Positions 18,565 to 25,789 of a stretch of 61,824 nt of DNA are shown in pieces; positions within the stretch are counted from its first letter, which is position 1, and each line of letters opens with the position of its first letter. Source of the stretch: an uncultured Alistipes sp. (GTDB lineage Bacteria; Bacteroidota; Bacteroidia; Bacteroidales; Rikenellaceae); the NCBI GenBank assembly GCA_900545315.1, contig UQYM01000014.1:1-61824 (forward strand). Direction: 5' to 3'. The notes under the pieces are model-generated. The model did no database searches. It was not told the DNA's origin and worked only from the letters and a program-made list of their open reading frames with translations. The position numbers and the translations under genes are program-made.

Positions 18565-18595
18565 TTTGCAAAAGCAGAAAGGTTTGCTAACTTTG
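18565..18595 (+). promoter_or_regulatory. Consensus Bacteroidota promoter for rpmE2
   Basis: TTTG (18565-18568), 19 bases, then TAACTTTG (18588-18595) is a full match to the Bacteroidota housekeeping promoter. Transcription should begin near 18602, giving a leader of about 32 bases before the ATG at 18634. Confidence 0.8.
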
Positions 18596-18633
18596 CGACC
18601 GCAACAGCATATTAATGTAAAACACACACAACC

Positions 18634-18900
18634 ATGAAAAAAGGGATTCATCCTGAGAATTATCGTTTAGTGGCATTCAAGGATATGTCTAACGATCATG
18701 TGTTTTTGTGCAGGTCCGCCATCCAGACAAAGGAGACCATCGAAGTGGATGGCGAAACCTATCCCGTGTATAAGATGGAAATTTCCAACACCTCTCACCC
18801 GTTCTACACCGGTAAGATGAAGTTGGTTGACACCGCAGGACGCGTTGATAAGTTTATGAGCCGCTACGCAAAGCACTACAATAAGAAAGCTGCCAAATAG
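18634..18900 (+). CDS. rpmE2: 50S ribosomal protein L31, type B
   Basis: 88 residues. The sequence opens MKKGIHPENYRLVAFKDMSN and contains YPVYKMEISNTSHPFYTGK and VDKFMSRYAKHY, the L31 signature. The four zinc-binding Cys of type A are missing (only one Cys, in FLCRSA), which makes it the zinc-independent B type; many bacteria swap the two forms under zinc limitation. It has its own strong promoter and its own terminator, so it is a single-gene unit. No Zur-type operator can be recognised. Confidence 0.96.
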   Translation: MKKGIHPENYRLVAFKDMSNDHVFLCRSAIQTKETIEVDGETYPVYKMEISNTSHPFYTGKMKLVDTAGRVDKFMSRYAKHYNKKAAK

Positions 18901-18923
18901 GCTGTTTCTTCTCAGTATTACAA

Positions 18924-18961
18924 CAGGGCTGTATCGCAAGATACGGCCCTGCTTGTTTTTT
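18924..18961 (+). terminator. Rho-independent terminator after rpmE2
   Basis: Hairpin CAGGGCTGTATC-GCAA-GATACGGCCCTG (18924-18951; 12 pairs, one of them G-U, tetraloop GCAA) followed by a T-rich tail. Confidence 0.9.
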
Positions 18962-19881
18962 GTCTCCGGGTGGGCGAATCTGAACTGTGGTTGGAGGAGA
19001 AGTGCGACGAGTGAATCAACGGGCAATGATTTGCGGGGCGGGTGAATCAACTGGTGTGGAATCAGTGGGGACGAGGAAGGCGAGGAATCAGTGAGGGGCG
19101 ATTGATCAGCGTCAGCGGGAGAGTGATCAGAGGGAAGGGCGCGCGAGCAGCGGGAGAGAGGACCAGCGGGAAAGCGGGCCAGGGATAGTGACAGCAGAGT
19201 TGAAGCCCCAAATGGGGCTCGATGACCCGAAGAGAGGGACGGAATCGAGAGGGTCGAGAGGAGTGGATCGAACAGGCGTTAGTTGGAAGCGGGAAAATGA
19301 GGAAGGGAAAGGTGCGTGACTGAGAAAATAAAACTGGTAAAAAAGCGTGTTATTGGGGAAGAGAGACTGTAGCAAGCAGTCTAAACTGGAAGGTTGAATG
19401 TCAGGCCTGGCGCGAACTGCATGTGCTGTACATGCTGCCTGTTGCTGTACGTGTCGGTCTTGTTAGGGGAATGGTTGGGAACGATCGGGCCCCTATCGCA
19501 TTGGGATGAGGGAGTGTTCCGGATTGTGTTGTCCTGAATTTGCGTATGATAGCGTGAGAAGGCTAAATTTTGTCGAATTGCATTCAGCACTTTGCCGATC
19601 AATGGACAGCAATGACGTTGAGTGTGCAAGGGACGGAGGTGTATAGTGCAGCCGTTAAACCGTGGTCTGATAGTGGCAGTAGCCATGTGGCAGGTCCAGG
19701 GAAGTGAGCTTGCAGGTCATTACCGTGCAACACGAAAACGGGATCCGCTCCATCAGAGAGCGAATCCCGAAAAAGTGGCTTTGAGTAATGAAAAGTGACT
19801 AATGGGCAATGGGCTCGTTTGCGGAAAATTGGTGCGTAAGGTTTGGCGCAATGGTTGAGTCCTGCTTTGCCAGAAAATCTG
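18962..19881. other. Long intergenic region, purine-skewed, no gene
   Basis: About 900 bases without a supportable gene. From about 18970 to 19340 the plus strand is strongly purine-rich, with repeated GCGGGAGAG/GCGGGAAAG words, and holds a small hairpin AGCCCC-AAAT-GGGGCT (19204-19219). The alkaline phosphatase terminator is at 19735-19769. Confidence 0.5.
19735..19769 (-). terminator. Rho-independent terminator after the alkaline phosphatase gene
   Basis: On the minus strand CGGGATTCGCTC pairs with GAGCGGATCCCG across a 7-base loop (19769-19739, one G-U pair), followed by TTTT. It lies about 110 bases past the stop of the phosphatase gene. Confidence 0.7.
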
Positions 19882-21039
19882 TTACGGTAACTGCAGCAGT
19901 TCAGCAATTCGTTTGGGAATATCCGTGTTGTCCATAAATCCGCTGAAACGCTCGGCACCGGCCCCGTAGACATAGATGGGGACCATGCAGCCGGTATGGC
20001 TCTTGGTAGAGAACCGAACTACGGCATGGTTCTCTTCGTCGGGTTGGAGCTTGCCATGAGTGAATTCGTTGTCGTCTGCCGGCAATACCACACCTCCCGT
20101 TTCATGATCTCCCGTTACAATCACCAATGTGCCTGGCGTATGGTCGGCAAAGTCCAGTGCGATTCGTACAGCAGCATCAAAATCCTTGATCTCGGCACGA
20201 ACACTCTCCAGATCATTGTAGTGGCAGGCGTTGTCGATATGTGACCCTTCGACCATCAACATAAATCCCTTTTTGCTGTCATTCGAGAGCAGCCGCAGCG
20301 CCTCTTGAGTCGCTTGTGGAAGCATGTCGCCTCGACCCTGCGGCATCATCGGCAAATCTTTTTCAGCCAACAGGAGGCCGATATGTCCTTTTTTAAAGTG
20401 AGAGAGTGTGTCCAGCGAGTAGGCGATGGTGTATCCGCGCTGGCGCAGTTCGTCAGAGATATTGCGGTTGTCGTCACGTTTCTCGAAATACTTGCGGCCT
20501 CCACCAATAAATAGATCAATGTCTGAGGTCAAGAAATCTTCTGCCAAGGCATAGGAGTGGAATCGGTCATCGTTGTGTCCAACGAAGGCAATCGGAGTGG
20601 CATCGGTAATGGTGTGTGTGGCGACCAATCCGGTTGCCATTCCTTGCTGTTTGGCTCGTGTCATGATCGAGGTAAGGGTATCTCCGTCGGGGGTCATACT
20701 GATCATGCCGTTGCGGGTTTTGGTCCCTGTAGCCAATGCTGTAGCGGCTGCAGCAGAGTCCGTGACATCGCTTGAGGCAGAATTTGTGGTTTGCAGACCA
20801 ATGTATTGGGCTCGTTTCATAAATTCTGGAGCTCCGTCATACAGCGTCAACGCACTGACTTGTGCTAAACTCATCCCATCACCAATTAATAAAATGACAT
20901 TACGAACGGGTTGGGTTGAATAGTTGCAGTTCGAAGAGGCTGCATGTTTGCTATGTTTTGGGGAGCGAGCCTGGAGAGGAGAGGTGGTTGATAGCAGCAT
21001 GACTGCCATCAATGAGCAGCAGAAAATTTTTCGTAACAT
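19882..21039 (-). CDS. Alkaline phosphatase (PhoA superfamily), exported
   Basis: 385 residues with a signal peptide (LMAVMLLSTTSPLQARS). Metal-binding and catalytic motifs are in place: VILLIGDGMSLAQ (Asp of one zinc site), VTDSAAAATALATG (nucleophilic Ser in DSA), VEGSHIDNACH, VTGDHETGG and the late KSHTG (zinc His). It removes phosphate from monoesters in the periplasm. The Lys/Arg at the canonical phosphate-binding position after DSA is replaced by small residues. Two -7-like boxes lie upstream on the minus strand (TAACTTTG at 21076-21069 and at 21175-21168), neither with a good -33 element. No Pho box can be identified by eye. Confidence 0.95.
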   Translation of the reverse strand: MLRKIFCCSLMAVMLLSTTSPLQARSPKHSKHAASSNCNYSTQPVRNVILLIGDGMSLAQVSALTLYDGAPEFMKRAQYIGLQTTNSASSDVTDSAAAATALATGTKTRNGMISMTPDGDTLTSIMTRAKQQGMATGLVATHTITDATPIAFVGHNDDRFHSYALAEDFLTSDIDLFIGGGRKYFEKRDDNRNISDELRQRGYTIAYSLDTLSHFKKGHIGLLLAEKDLPMMPQGRGDMLPQATQEALRLLSNDSKKGFMLMVEGSHIDNACHYNDLESVRAEIKDFDAAVRIALDFADHTPGTLVIVTGDHETGGVVLPADDNEFTHGKLQPDEENHAVVRFSTKSHTGCMVPIYVYGAGAERFSGFMDNTDIPKRIAELLQLP

Positions 21040-21275
21040 GAATGGGTCTAATTGATTTACTATGACGGCAAAGTTAGGACTTTTTGTCGGGATGACTGTT
21101 CTCTTATGGTTAAGTGTTGGTAAAGTTTGTATGATTTTATACCTTTAACACAAATTTTTATTGACTACAAAGTTAAAATCTCTTTTGCAAATTTTCCAGC
21201 TCTGTGGATGTAAATCAAGAAAAATCTAAAAATAATTGCAAAAGCGGATCGTCCATAAATTTAAGTAAACGTTAA

Positions 21276-22040
21276 ATGTTGGAAATTTACAACGGCTTTT
21301 TGTGTGGGATGACGGCATTGGCTGTCGTGGTATTCTTTACGCTGTATCATGTCAGGGCAGGGTATGGCCTGTTGCGTGACGGTCATTGGGGAGCGCAAAT
21401 CGGGAATCGTCTGGGCTGGTTTCTGATGGAGTCTCCCGTCTTTTTTGCGATGTTGATCTTTTGGCTCTGCTCGCCAAGGCGCTTCGAGGTTGTGCCGTTG
21501 ATCTTTTTGTGTCTGTTTCAGTTGCACTATTTCAACCGGTCGTTCATCTATCCGATGCTTTTGAAGGGACGCAGCACTATGCCGCTCGGAATTATTGTGA
21601 TGGGCGTTGTGTTCAACTTGCTCAATGCTGCCATGCAGGGACTCTGGATCTTCTATCTCTCCCCCGAAGGACGTTATTCGATCGACTGGTTGACGACGCC
21701 ACAATTTGTGACCGGTGTGGTGGTCTTCTTTGCCGGCATGATAATCAACATGCATTCGGATCACATCATCCGTCACCTGCGTAAACCGGGCGATACCGGT
21801 CACTACCTGCCAAAAGGCGGCATGTTCCGTTACGTCTCATCGGCCAACTACTTCGGCGAGATTCTCGAATGGACCGGTTTTGCCATCTTGACCTGGTCGG
21901 CTGCCGGAGCTGTGTTTGCCATCTGGACCTTTGCCAATCTGGTACCCCGGGCCGACGCCATTTATCACCGTTATGCCGAAATGTTCGGCGAAGAGTTCCG
22001 CATGGCCCACCTCAAACGGGTGATCCCCTTTATCTATTGA
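21276..22040 (+). CDS. Steroid 5-alpha-reductase homologue (3-oxo-5-alpha-steroid 4-dehydrogenase, SRD5A family)
   Basis: 254 residues, the length of human SRD5A1/2, with about six to seven membrane helices. The C-terminal half is strikingly like the vertebrate enzyme: INMHSDHIIRHLRKPGDTG (158-175), GGMFRYVSSANYFGEILEW (181-199), then RADAIYHRYAEMFGEEF and the closing RVIPFIY. The family reduces the delta-4 double bond of 3-oxo-delta-4 steroids with NADPH, giving 5-alpha (allo) products. Glu52 and Tyr85 correspond by spacing to the human substrate-binding Glu57/Tyr91. The Gln before the Glu is Met51 here. The OYE gene follows after 17 bases. Its exact substrate, bile acid or hormone, cannot be read from sequence. 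Confidence 0.93.
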   Translation: MLEIYNGFLCGMTALAVVVFFTLYHVRAGYGLLRDGHWGAQIGNRLGWFLMESPVFFAMLIFWLCSPRRFEVVPLIFLCLFQLHYFNRSFIYPMLLKGRSTMPLGIIVMGVVFNLLNAAMQGLWIFYLSPEGRYSIDWLTTPQFVTGVVVFFAGMIINMHSDHIIRHLRKPGDTGHYLPKGGMFRYVSSANYFGEILEWTGFAILTWSAAGAVFAIWTFANLVPRADAIYHRYAEMFGEEFRMAHLKRVIPFIY

Positions 22041-22057
22041 TTTGACTGCTGATCGAT

Positions 22058-23287
22058 ATGAATGAATCCAAACTTTTTACGCCCGTTAAAATTGGGCCGC
22101 TGACGTTGCGCAACCGGACAATCCGTGCTGCAGCGTTCGAAGGTATGTGCATGGGGAATGCTCCTACCGACCTGCTTTACAACTATCACCGAAGTGTTGC
22201 TCACGGCGGTATCGGCATGACAACACTGGCCTATGCCTCGGTTACACGAGATGGCCTTTCGTTCCCGCATCAATTGTGGTTGCGCAAGGAGGTGATTCCC
22301 GGATTGCGACGCATTACCGATGCGATTCACAGCGAGGGCGCTGCGGCCTCGATTCAGATCGGCCACTGTGGCAATATGTCGCACAAAGCCATTTGCGGAT
22401 GTCGGCCGGTGGGGGCCTCCTCCGGAATCAATATCTATTCCCCGACGTTGGTGCGTGGATTACGTCGTGATGAAATTGTCGAAAAGGCCAAAGCCTTTGG
22501 CGATGCGGTTCGGTTGGCCCGCGAAGCGGGATTCGACGCCGTGGAGGTGCACGCCGGGCATGGTTACCTGATCAGCCAGTTCCTCTCGCCCTATACCAAT
22601 CATCGTAAAGATGAGTATGGCGGTTCGCTCGACAACCGGATGCGTTTCATGCGGATGTGTATCAGCGAGGCGTTGGAGGCTGCTGGAGACGATATGACCG
22701 TGTTGGTCAAGACCAATATGCGGGACGGTTTCCGAGGTGGGCTGGAGATCGATCAGTGTTTGGAGGTGGCCCGTGAGTTGGAGCGATTGGGGGCGCACGC
22801 TTTGGTGCTGAGCGGTGGATTTGTCAGCCGTGCCCCGATGTATGTGATGCGGGGAAGCATGCCGATCCGTTCGATGACTTACTACATGCACCAATGGTGG
22901 TTGAAGTGGGGCGTGCGGATGTTCGGTCGGATGATGGTGCCTTCTGTGCCCTTCAAGGAGGCCTATTTCCTGGAGGATGCGTTGCAGTTCCGCAAGGCGT
23001 TGAAGATGCCGTTGGTCTATGTCGGTGGTTTGGTGTCGCGTGCCAAGATCGATGAGGTGCTCAATGATGGTTTCGAATGTGTAGCGATGGCTCGTGCCCT
23101 GATCAATGAGCCGGACTTTGTGAACCGGATGCGGCTCGAAGGGGAGGAGCGTTGCGGTTGTACCCATGCCAATTACTGTATTGCCCGCATGTATTCGATC
23201 GAGATGGCCTGCCACAAACATTTGACCGATCTGCCCTGTTCGCTTCGGCGCGAGGTCGAAAAGTTGGATAAACAGGCTTTCCAATAG
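22058..23287 (+). CDS. NADH:flavin oxidoreductase / old-yellow-enzyme family, single domain (candidate steroid delta-4 or 5-beta reductase)
   Basis: 409 residues: one FMN-binding TIM barrel (LFTPVKIGPLTLRNRTIRAA; IQIGHCGN; HAGHGYLISQFLSPYTNHR; DEYGGSLDNRMRF; VYVGGLVSRAKIDEVL; ARALINEPDF). The C-terminal flavin/NAD domain of the larger 2,4-dienoyl-CoA reductase/BaiCD enzymes is absent. Near the end is a cysteine cluster (RCGCTHANYC, then MACH) where those enzymes bind an iron-sulphur cluster, with altered spacing. OYE-type proteins beside SRD5A genes in gut Bacteroidales act on the steroid A ring, interconverting 3-oxo-5-beta and 3-oxo-delta-4 forms. It lies between the 5-alpha-reductase and SDR genes and is probably co-transcribed with the former. 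Confidence 0.9.
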   Translation: MNESKLFTPVKIGPLTLRNRTIRAAAFEGMCMGNAPTDLLYNYHRSVAHGGIGMTTLAYASVTRDGLSFPHQLWLRKEVIPGLRRITDAIHSEGAAASIQIGHCGNMSHKAICGCRPVGASSGINIYSPTLVRGLRRDEIVEKAKAFGDAVRLAREAGFDAVEVHAGHGYLISQFLSPYTNHRKDEYGGSLDNRMRFMRMCISEALEAAGDDMTVLVKTNMRDGFRGGLEIDQCLEVARELERLGAHALVLSGGFVSRAPMYVMRGSMPIRSMTYYMHQWWLKWGVRMFGRMMVPSVPFKEAYFLEDALQFRKALKMPLVYVGGLVSRAKIDEVLNDGFECVAMARALINEPDFVNRMRLEGEERCGCTHANYCIARMYSIEMACHKHLTDLPCSLRREVEKLDKQAFQ

Positions 23288-23353
23288 CAGAAACCGAAGA
23301 ACTTTTGAACAAAAAGAGGGGCAAACCGATTCGTAAAAGAGAATTAGAGCATA

Positions 23354-23361
23354 TACCTTTG
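23354..23361 (+). promoter_or_regulatory. Possible internal promoter before the SDR pair
   Basis: TACCTTTG fits the -7 consensus TAnnTTTG. TTCG at 23330-23333, 20 bases upstream, is one base off TTTG. It lies in the 110-base gap after the OYE gene and would start transcription about 30 bases before the first SDR ATG. Confidence 0.4.
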
Positions 23362-23397
23362 CGTGGTCCGATAGTTAGATGTTGAAGGGATAAGGCG

Positions 23398-24216
23398 ATG
23401 AACGCACAAACCAAGCACATAGATTGTCCTCAGGGGATGGCTTTGGTGACAGGAGCCAGTTCCGGGATTGGATTGGCTTATGCCAAAGAGCTGGCCCGGC
23501 GCGGTTACGATCTGTTGGTGGTAAGTAACGAACAGGAGCGACTGCAGCGTGTGGCAGCGGAGTTGTCGGACGCATTTGGCGTACGGGTACTGCCGTTGTA
23601 TATGGATTTGGCACGAGCGGAAGCGGCCCGAGAGCTGTACGACTATTGCCAGCAGGAGCAGCTCGATATTGAGGTGTTGGTGAACAATGCTGGTATCTTC
23701 TTCTTCGATGATCTGACCGAAGTGGCCGCCTCCCGGATCGAAAAGATGATCCTGCTGCATATTCAGACCGTTACGATGCTGTGTCACTATTTCGGTGGCG
23801 CCATGCGTCGGCGAGGCAGAGGTTATATCCTGAATATGTCTTCACTGTCGGCTTGGACTCCGGCGCCCGGTATTTCGGTCTATGCGGCCAGCAAAAGCTA
23901 CCTGCGCAAACTCTCCCAAATGTTGCGTTACGAATTGCACGGGGATGGAGTGTATGTGACGGCGGTGTGTCCCGGAGCGGTTGCGACGGGGCTGTACAAC
24001 CTCAGCGAAAAGTATCAGCGACTGGCCCTGCGCCTCGGGGTGATGATGACGCCTGAACGACTGGCCCGCAAAGCCATTCGTGCTCTGTTCGCACATAAAG
24101 ATTATATTCTCCCGGGGGTATTCAATCGGGTGGGGATTTTGTTGCTCTATCTGCTGCCGGATCGGTTGATCTTTTGGCTGAAAGGGCATACCAAACTGTA
24201 CCGTTATGACCGTTGA
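23398..24216 (+). CDS. Short-chain dehydrogenase/reductase 1 (candidate hydroxysteroid dehydrogenase)
   Basis: 272 residues, classical SDR fold. The cofactor loop is TGASSGIG (18-25) and NNAG is at 96-99. The catalytic Ser149 is in NMSSLS, with Tyr162 and Lys166 in YAASK. The structural Asn usually found before the active-site Ser appears to be His121 (LLHIQTVTML). A hydrophobic C-terminal segment (VGILLLYLLPDRLIFWL) could touch the membrane. Together with the neighbouring A-ring reductases this is a good candidate for 3-alpha- or 3-beta-hydroxysteroid dehydrogenase. Stereochemistry and NAD/NADP choice cannot be read from sequence. It overlaps the next SDR by 11 bases. Confidence 0.88.
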   Translation: MNAQTKHIDCPQGMALVTGASSGIGLAYAKELARRGYDLLVVSNEQERLQRVAAELSDAFGVRVLPLYMDLARAEAARELYDYCQQEQLDIEVLVNNAGIFFFDDLTEVAASRIEKMILLHIQTVTMLCHYFGGAMRRRGRGYILNMSSLSAWTPAPGISVYAASKSYLRKLSQMLRYELHGDGVYVTAVCPGAVATGLYNLSEKYQRLALRLGVMMTPERLARKAIRALFAHKDYILPGVFNRVGILLLYLLPDRLIFWLKGHTKLYRYDR

Positions 24217-25147
24217 TGCACAGACTAAAACAGAGCTAAATGCCTCAGTTCCTGCCCCGACCGTTTCGCAGGGTTGGGCCGTAGTGACCGGCGCTTCAGG
24301 AAGCATCGGGGCAGCTCTGACCGAGGGGTTGGCTCGTCGGGGATATCCTGTGGTGATGGCGTGCCGTAATCTGAAAAAGGCGGAACCTATTCGGCAACAG
24401 ATTATGGAGCGGAGCGGTAACGACCGTATTGTGGTACGGGAGTTGAATCTTGTCTCCATGGCTTCGATCGGAGCGTTTATCTCCCGCTTGCGGCAAGAGG
24501 CAATGCCGGTCAGCCGGCTGTTGAACAACGCCGGCGTGATGAACGGCACCTTCCGCTTGAGTGCCGATGGAGTGGAGGAGGATACGGCTGTCAATTATGT
24601 GGCAGCCTATGCGTTGACCTGTGGTCTGCTCCCGCTGATGAGTCCTGGAAGCCGCATTATCAATACGGTCTCCTGTACGTGGCGCATCGGTCGGGTCGGA
24701 GAGCAGTTTCTGCAACCCGACCCCGAACATTTTCATCGGTTTACCACGTATGGTAGCTCCAAACTGGCCCTGTTACTCTTTACGATCGAAATGGCACGAC
24801 GTTTGGCAGGAAGCGGTATTACGATCCAGGCGGCCGATCCGGGTGTGGTCGATACCGCCATGTTGACGATGGGGCGCTGGTTTGATCCGTTGGCCGATCT
24901 GTTTTTCCGCCCGTTGGTCAAAACCCCGCAGCAGGGTGCTGCAACGGCCCTGCAGCTGGCAGTGTCACCCGAGGAGCCGGCAGTCAATGGTGGGCTTTGG
25001 AGCAACTGCAAACTGCGCAAAATCCCTCGTCGGATTAGTCAACACCCTTTGCGTCTGCAGTTGATGACGGCGACGCAACGTCTGTTGGAGGAGCATGGTT
25101 TAGGTCAGGTTTGTTTTGACTGGAACGCGACAAAAGAAAAATTGTAA
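24206..25147 (+). CDS. Short-chain dehydrogenase/reductase 2 (retinol-dehydrogenase-like)
   Basis: 313 residues. The cofactor loop is TGASGSIG (28-35), followed by ACRNLKKAE, whose Arg after the second strand favours NADP. NNAGVM is at 107-112, Asn130 in VNYVA, Ser156 in NTVSCTW, and Tyr182/Lys186 in YGSSK. It belongs to the retinol-dehydrogenase/protochlorophyllide-reductase-like branch and differs clearly from SDR 1. Its start overlaps the SDR 1 stop by 11 bases, so the two are translationally coupled. It may carry the opposite 3-hydroxyl stereochemistry or the redox step for another ring position. Substrate inferred from context only. Confidence 0.88.
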   Translation: MTVDAQTKTELNASVPAPTVSQGWAVVTGASGSIGAALTEGLARRGYPVVMACRNLKKAEPIRQQIMERSGNDRIVVRELNLVSMASIGAFISRLRQEAMPVSRLLNNAGVMNGTFRLSADGVEEDTAVNYVAAYALTCGLLPLMSPGSRIINTVSCTWRIGRVGEQFLQPDPEHFHRFTTYGSSKLALLLFTIEMARRLAGSGITIQAADPGVVDTAMLTMGRWFDPLADLFFRPLVKTPQQGAATALQLAVSPEEPAVNGGLWSNCKLRKIPRRISQHPLRLQLMTATQRLLEEHGLGQVCFDWNATKEKL

Positions 25148-25172
25148 TAAATCTGATACAGTATTATTCATT

Positions 25173-25694
25173 ATGAAACGGAGTTTGATTATCGCTCTTA
25201 TGCTGTCGTTTGCAGTAGGAGCGTTTGCGAATGGTCCAACCAATATCGAAGGGAAAACAGTACCTCATGTAAAGATTCGTGACCTGCAAAATCAACCGAT
25301 TGATCTGCCTTCGTTGGGCAAGGCTCCATTATTGTTGTTTTATGTCGATCCGGATCATGCGGGTCAGAACAGCGACTTCATTGAATATTTGGAGACACAT
25401 CCCATCGGTGGAGATAAAATTGTAGCTTACGGTATCGTGAATCTGAAGGATGCACCGATGTTGCCCAATAGTGTCGTTCGCAGTATGATGCGGGCTAAAC
25501 AGAAAAAAACAGGTGCAGCCATGTATACCGATGTCGATCATTCGCTGCGCAATGCGTGGGGCATGGGGGACGTGAATAACCAGTTTGTCATCATCTTTGT
25601 CACGAAGGATCGCAAAGTTGAATTTTTCCGATACGGAAATTTTACAGCCAAAGATAAAGCCGATTTTTGGCGGGTTGTGAATAAGTACAAATAG
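25173..25694 (+). CDS. Periplasmic YtfJ-like thioredoxin-fold protein
   Basis: 173 residues from ATG 25173, chosen because it begins a clean signal peptide (MKRSLIIALMLSFAVGAFA); an upstream in-frame start at 25116 lies inside the SDR 2 gene. The mature part resembles YtfJ (GKTVPHVKIRDLQNQ, YGIVNLKDAPMLPNSVVRSM, TDVDHSLRNAWG, FVTKDRKVEFFRYGNFT), a thioredoxin-like fold without a CxxC pair, so it is not a disulphide enzyme. The role is unknown in the family. It starts 25 bases after SDR 2 and is followed by a strong terminator, making it the last gene of the steroid-gene run. Confidence 0.8.
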   Translation: MKRSLIIALMLSFAVGAFANGPTNIEGKTVPHVKIRDLQNQPIDLPSLGKAPLLLFYVDPDHAGQNSDFIEYLETHPIGGDKIVAYGIVNLKDAPMLPNSVVRSMMRAKQKKTGAAMYTDVDHSLRNAWGMGDVNNQFVIIFVTKDRKVEFFRYGNFTAKDKADFWRVVNKYK

Positions 25695-25711
25695 TCGATT
25701 TTTAATACGAT

Positions 25712-25744
25712 AAGCGGGAGAAGAGCATCACTCTTCTCCCGCTT
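25712..25744 (+). terminator. Strong hairpin terminator ending the steroid gene run
   Basis: A perfect 14-bp inverted repeat AAGCGGGAGAAGAG / CTCTTCTCCCGCTT with a 5-base loop, followed by GTTGTTT, 17 bases after the YtfJ-like stop. It sits between convergent genes and may also end the minus-strand barrel gene, although the T tail on that side is poorer. Confidence 0.85.
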
Positions 25745-25789
25745 GTTGTTTCGCCTTGACTGAACAGTGGTTGGATCTGCCCTGAAGCC

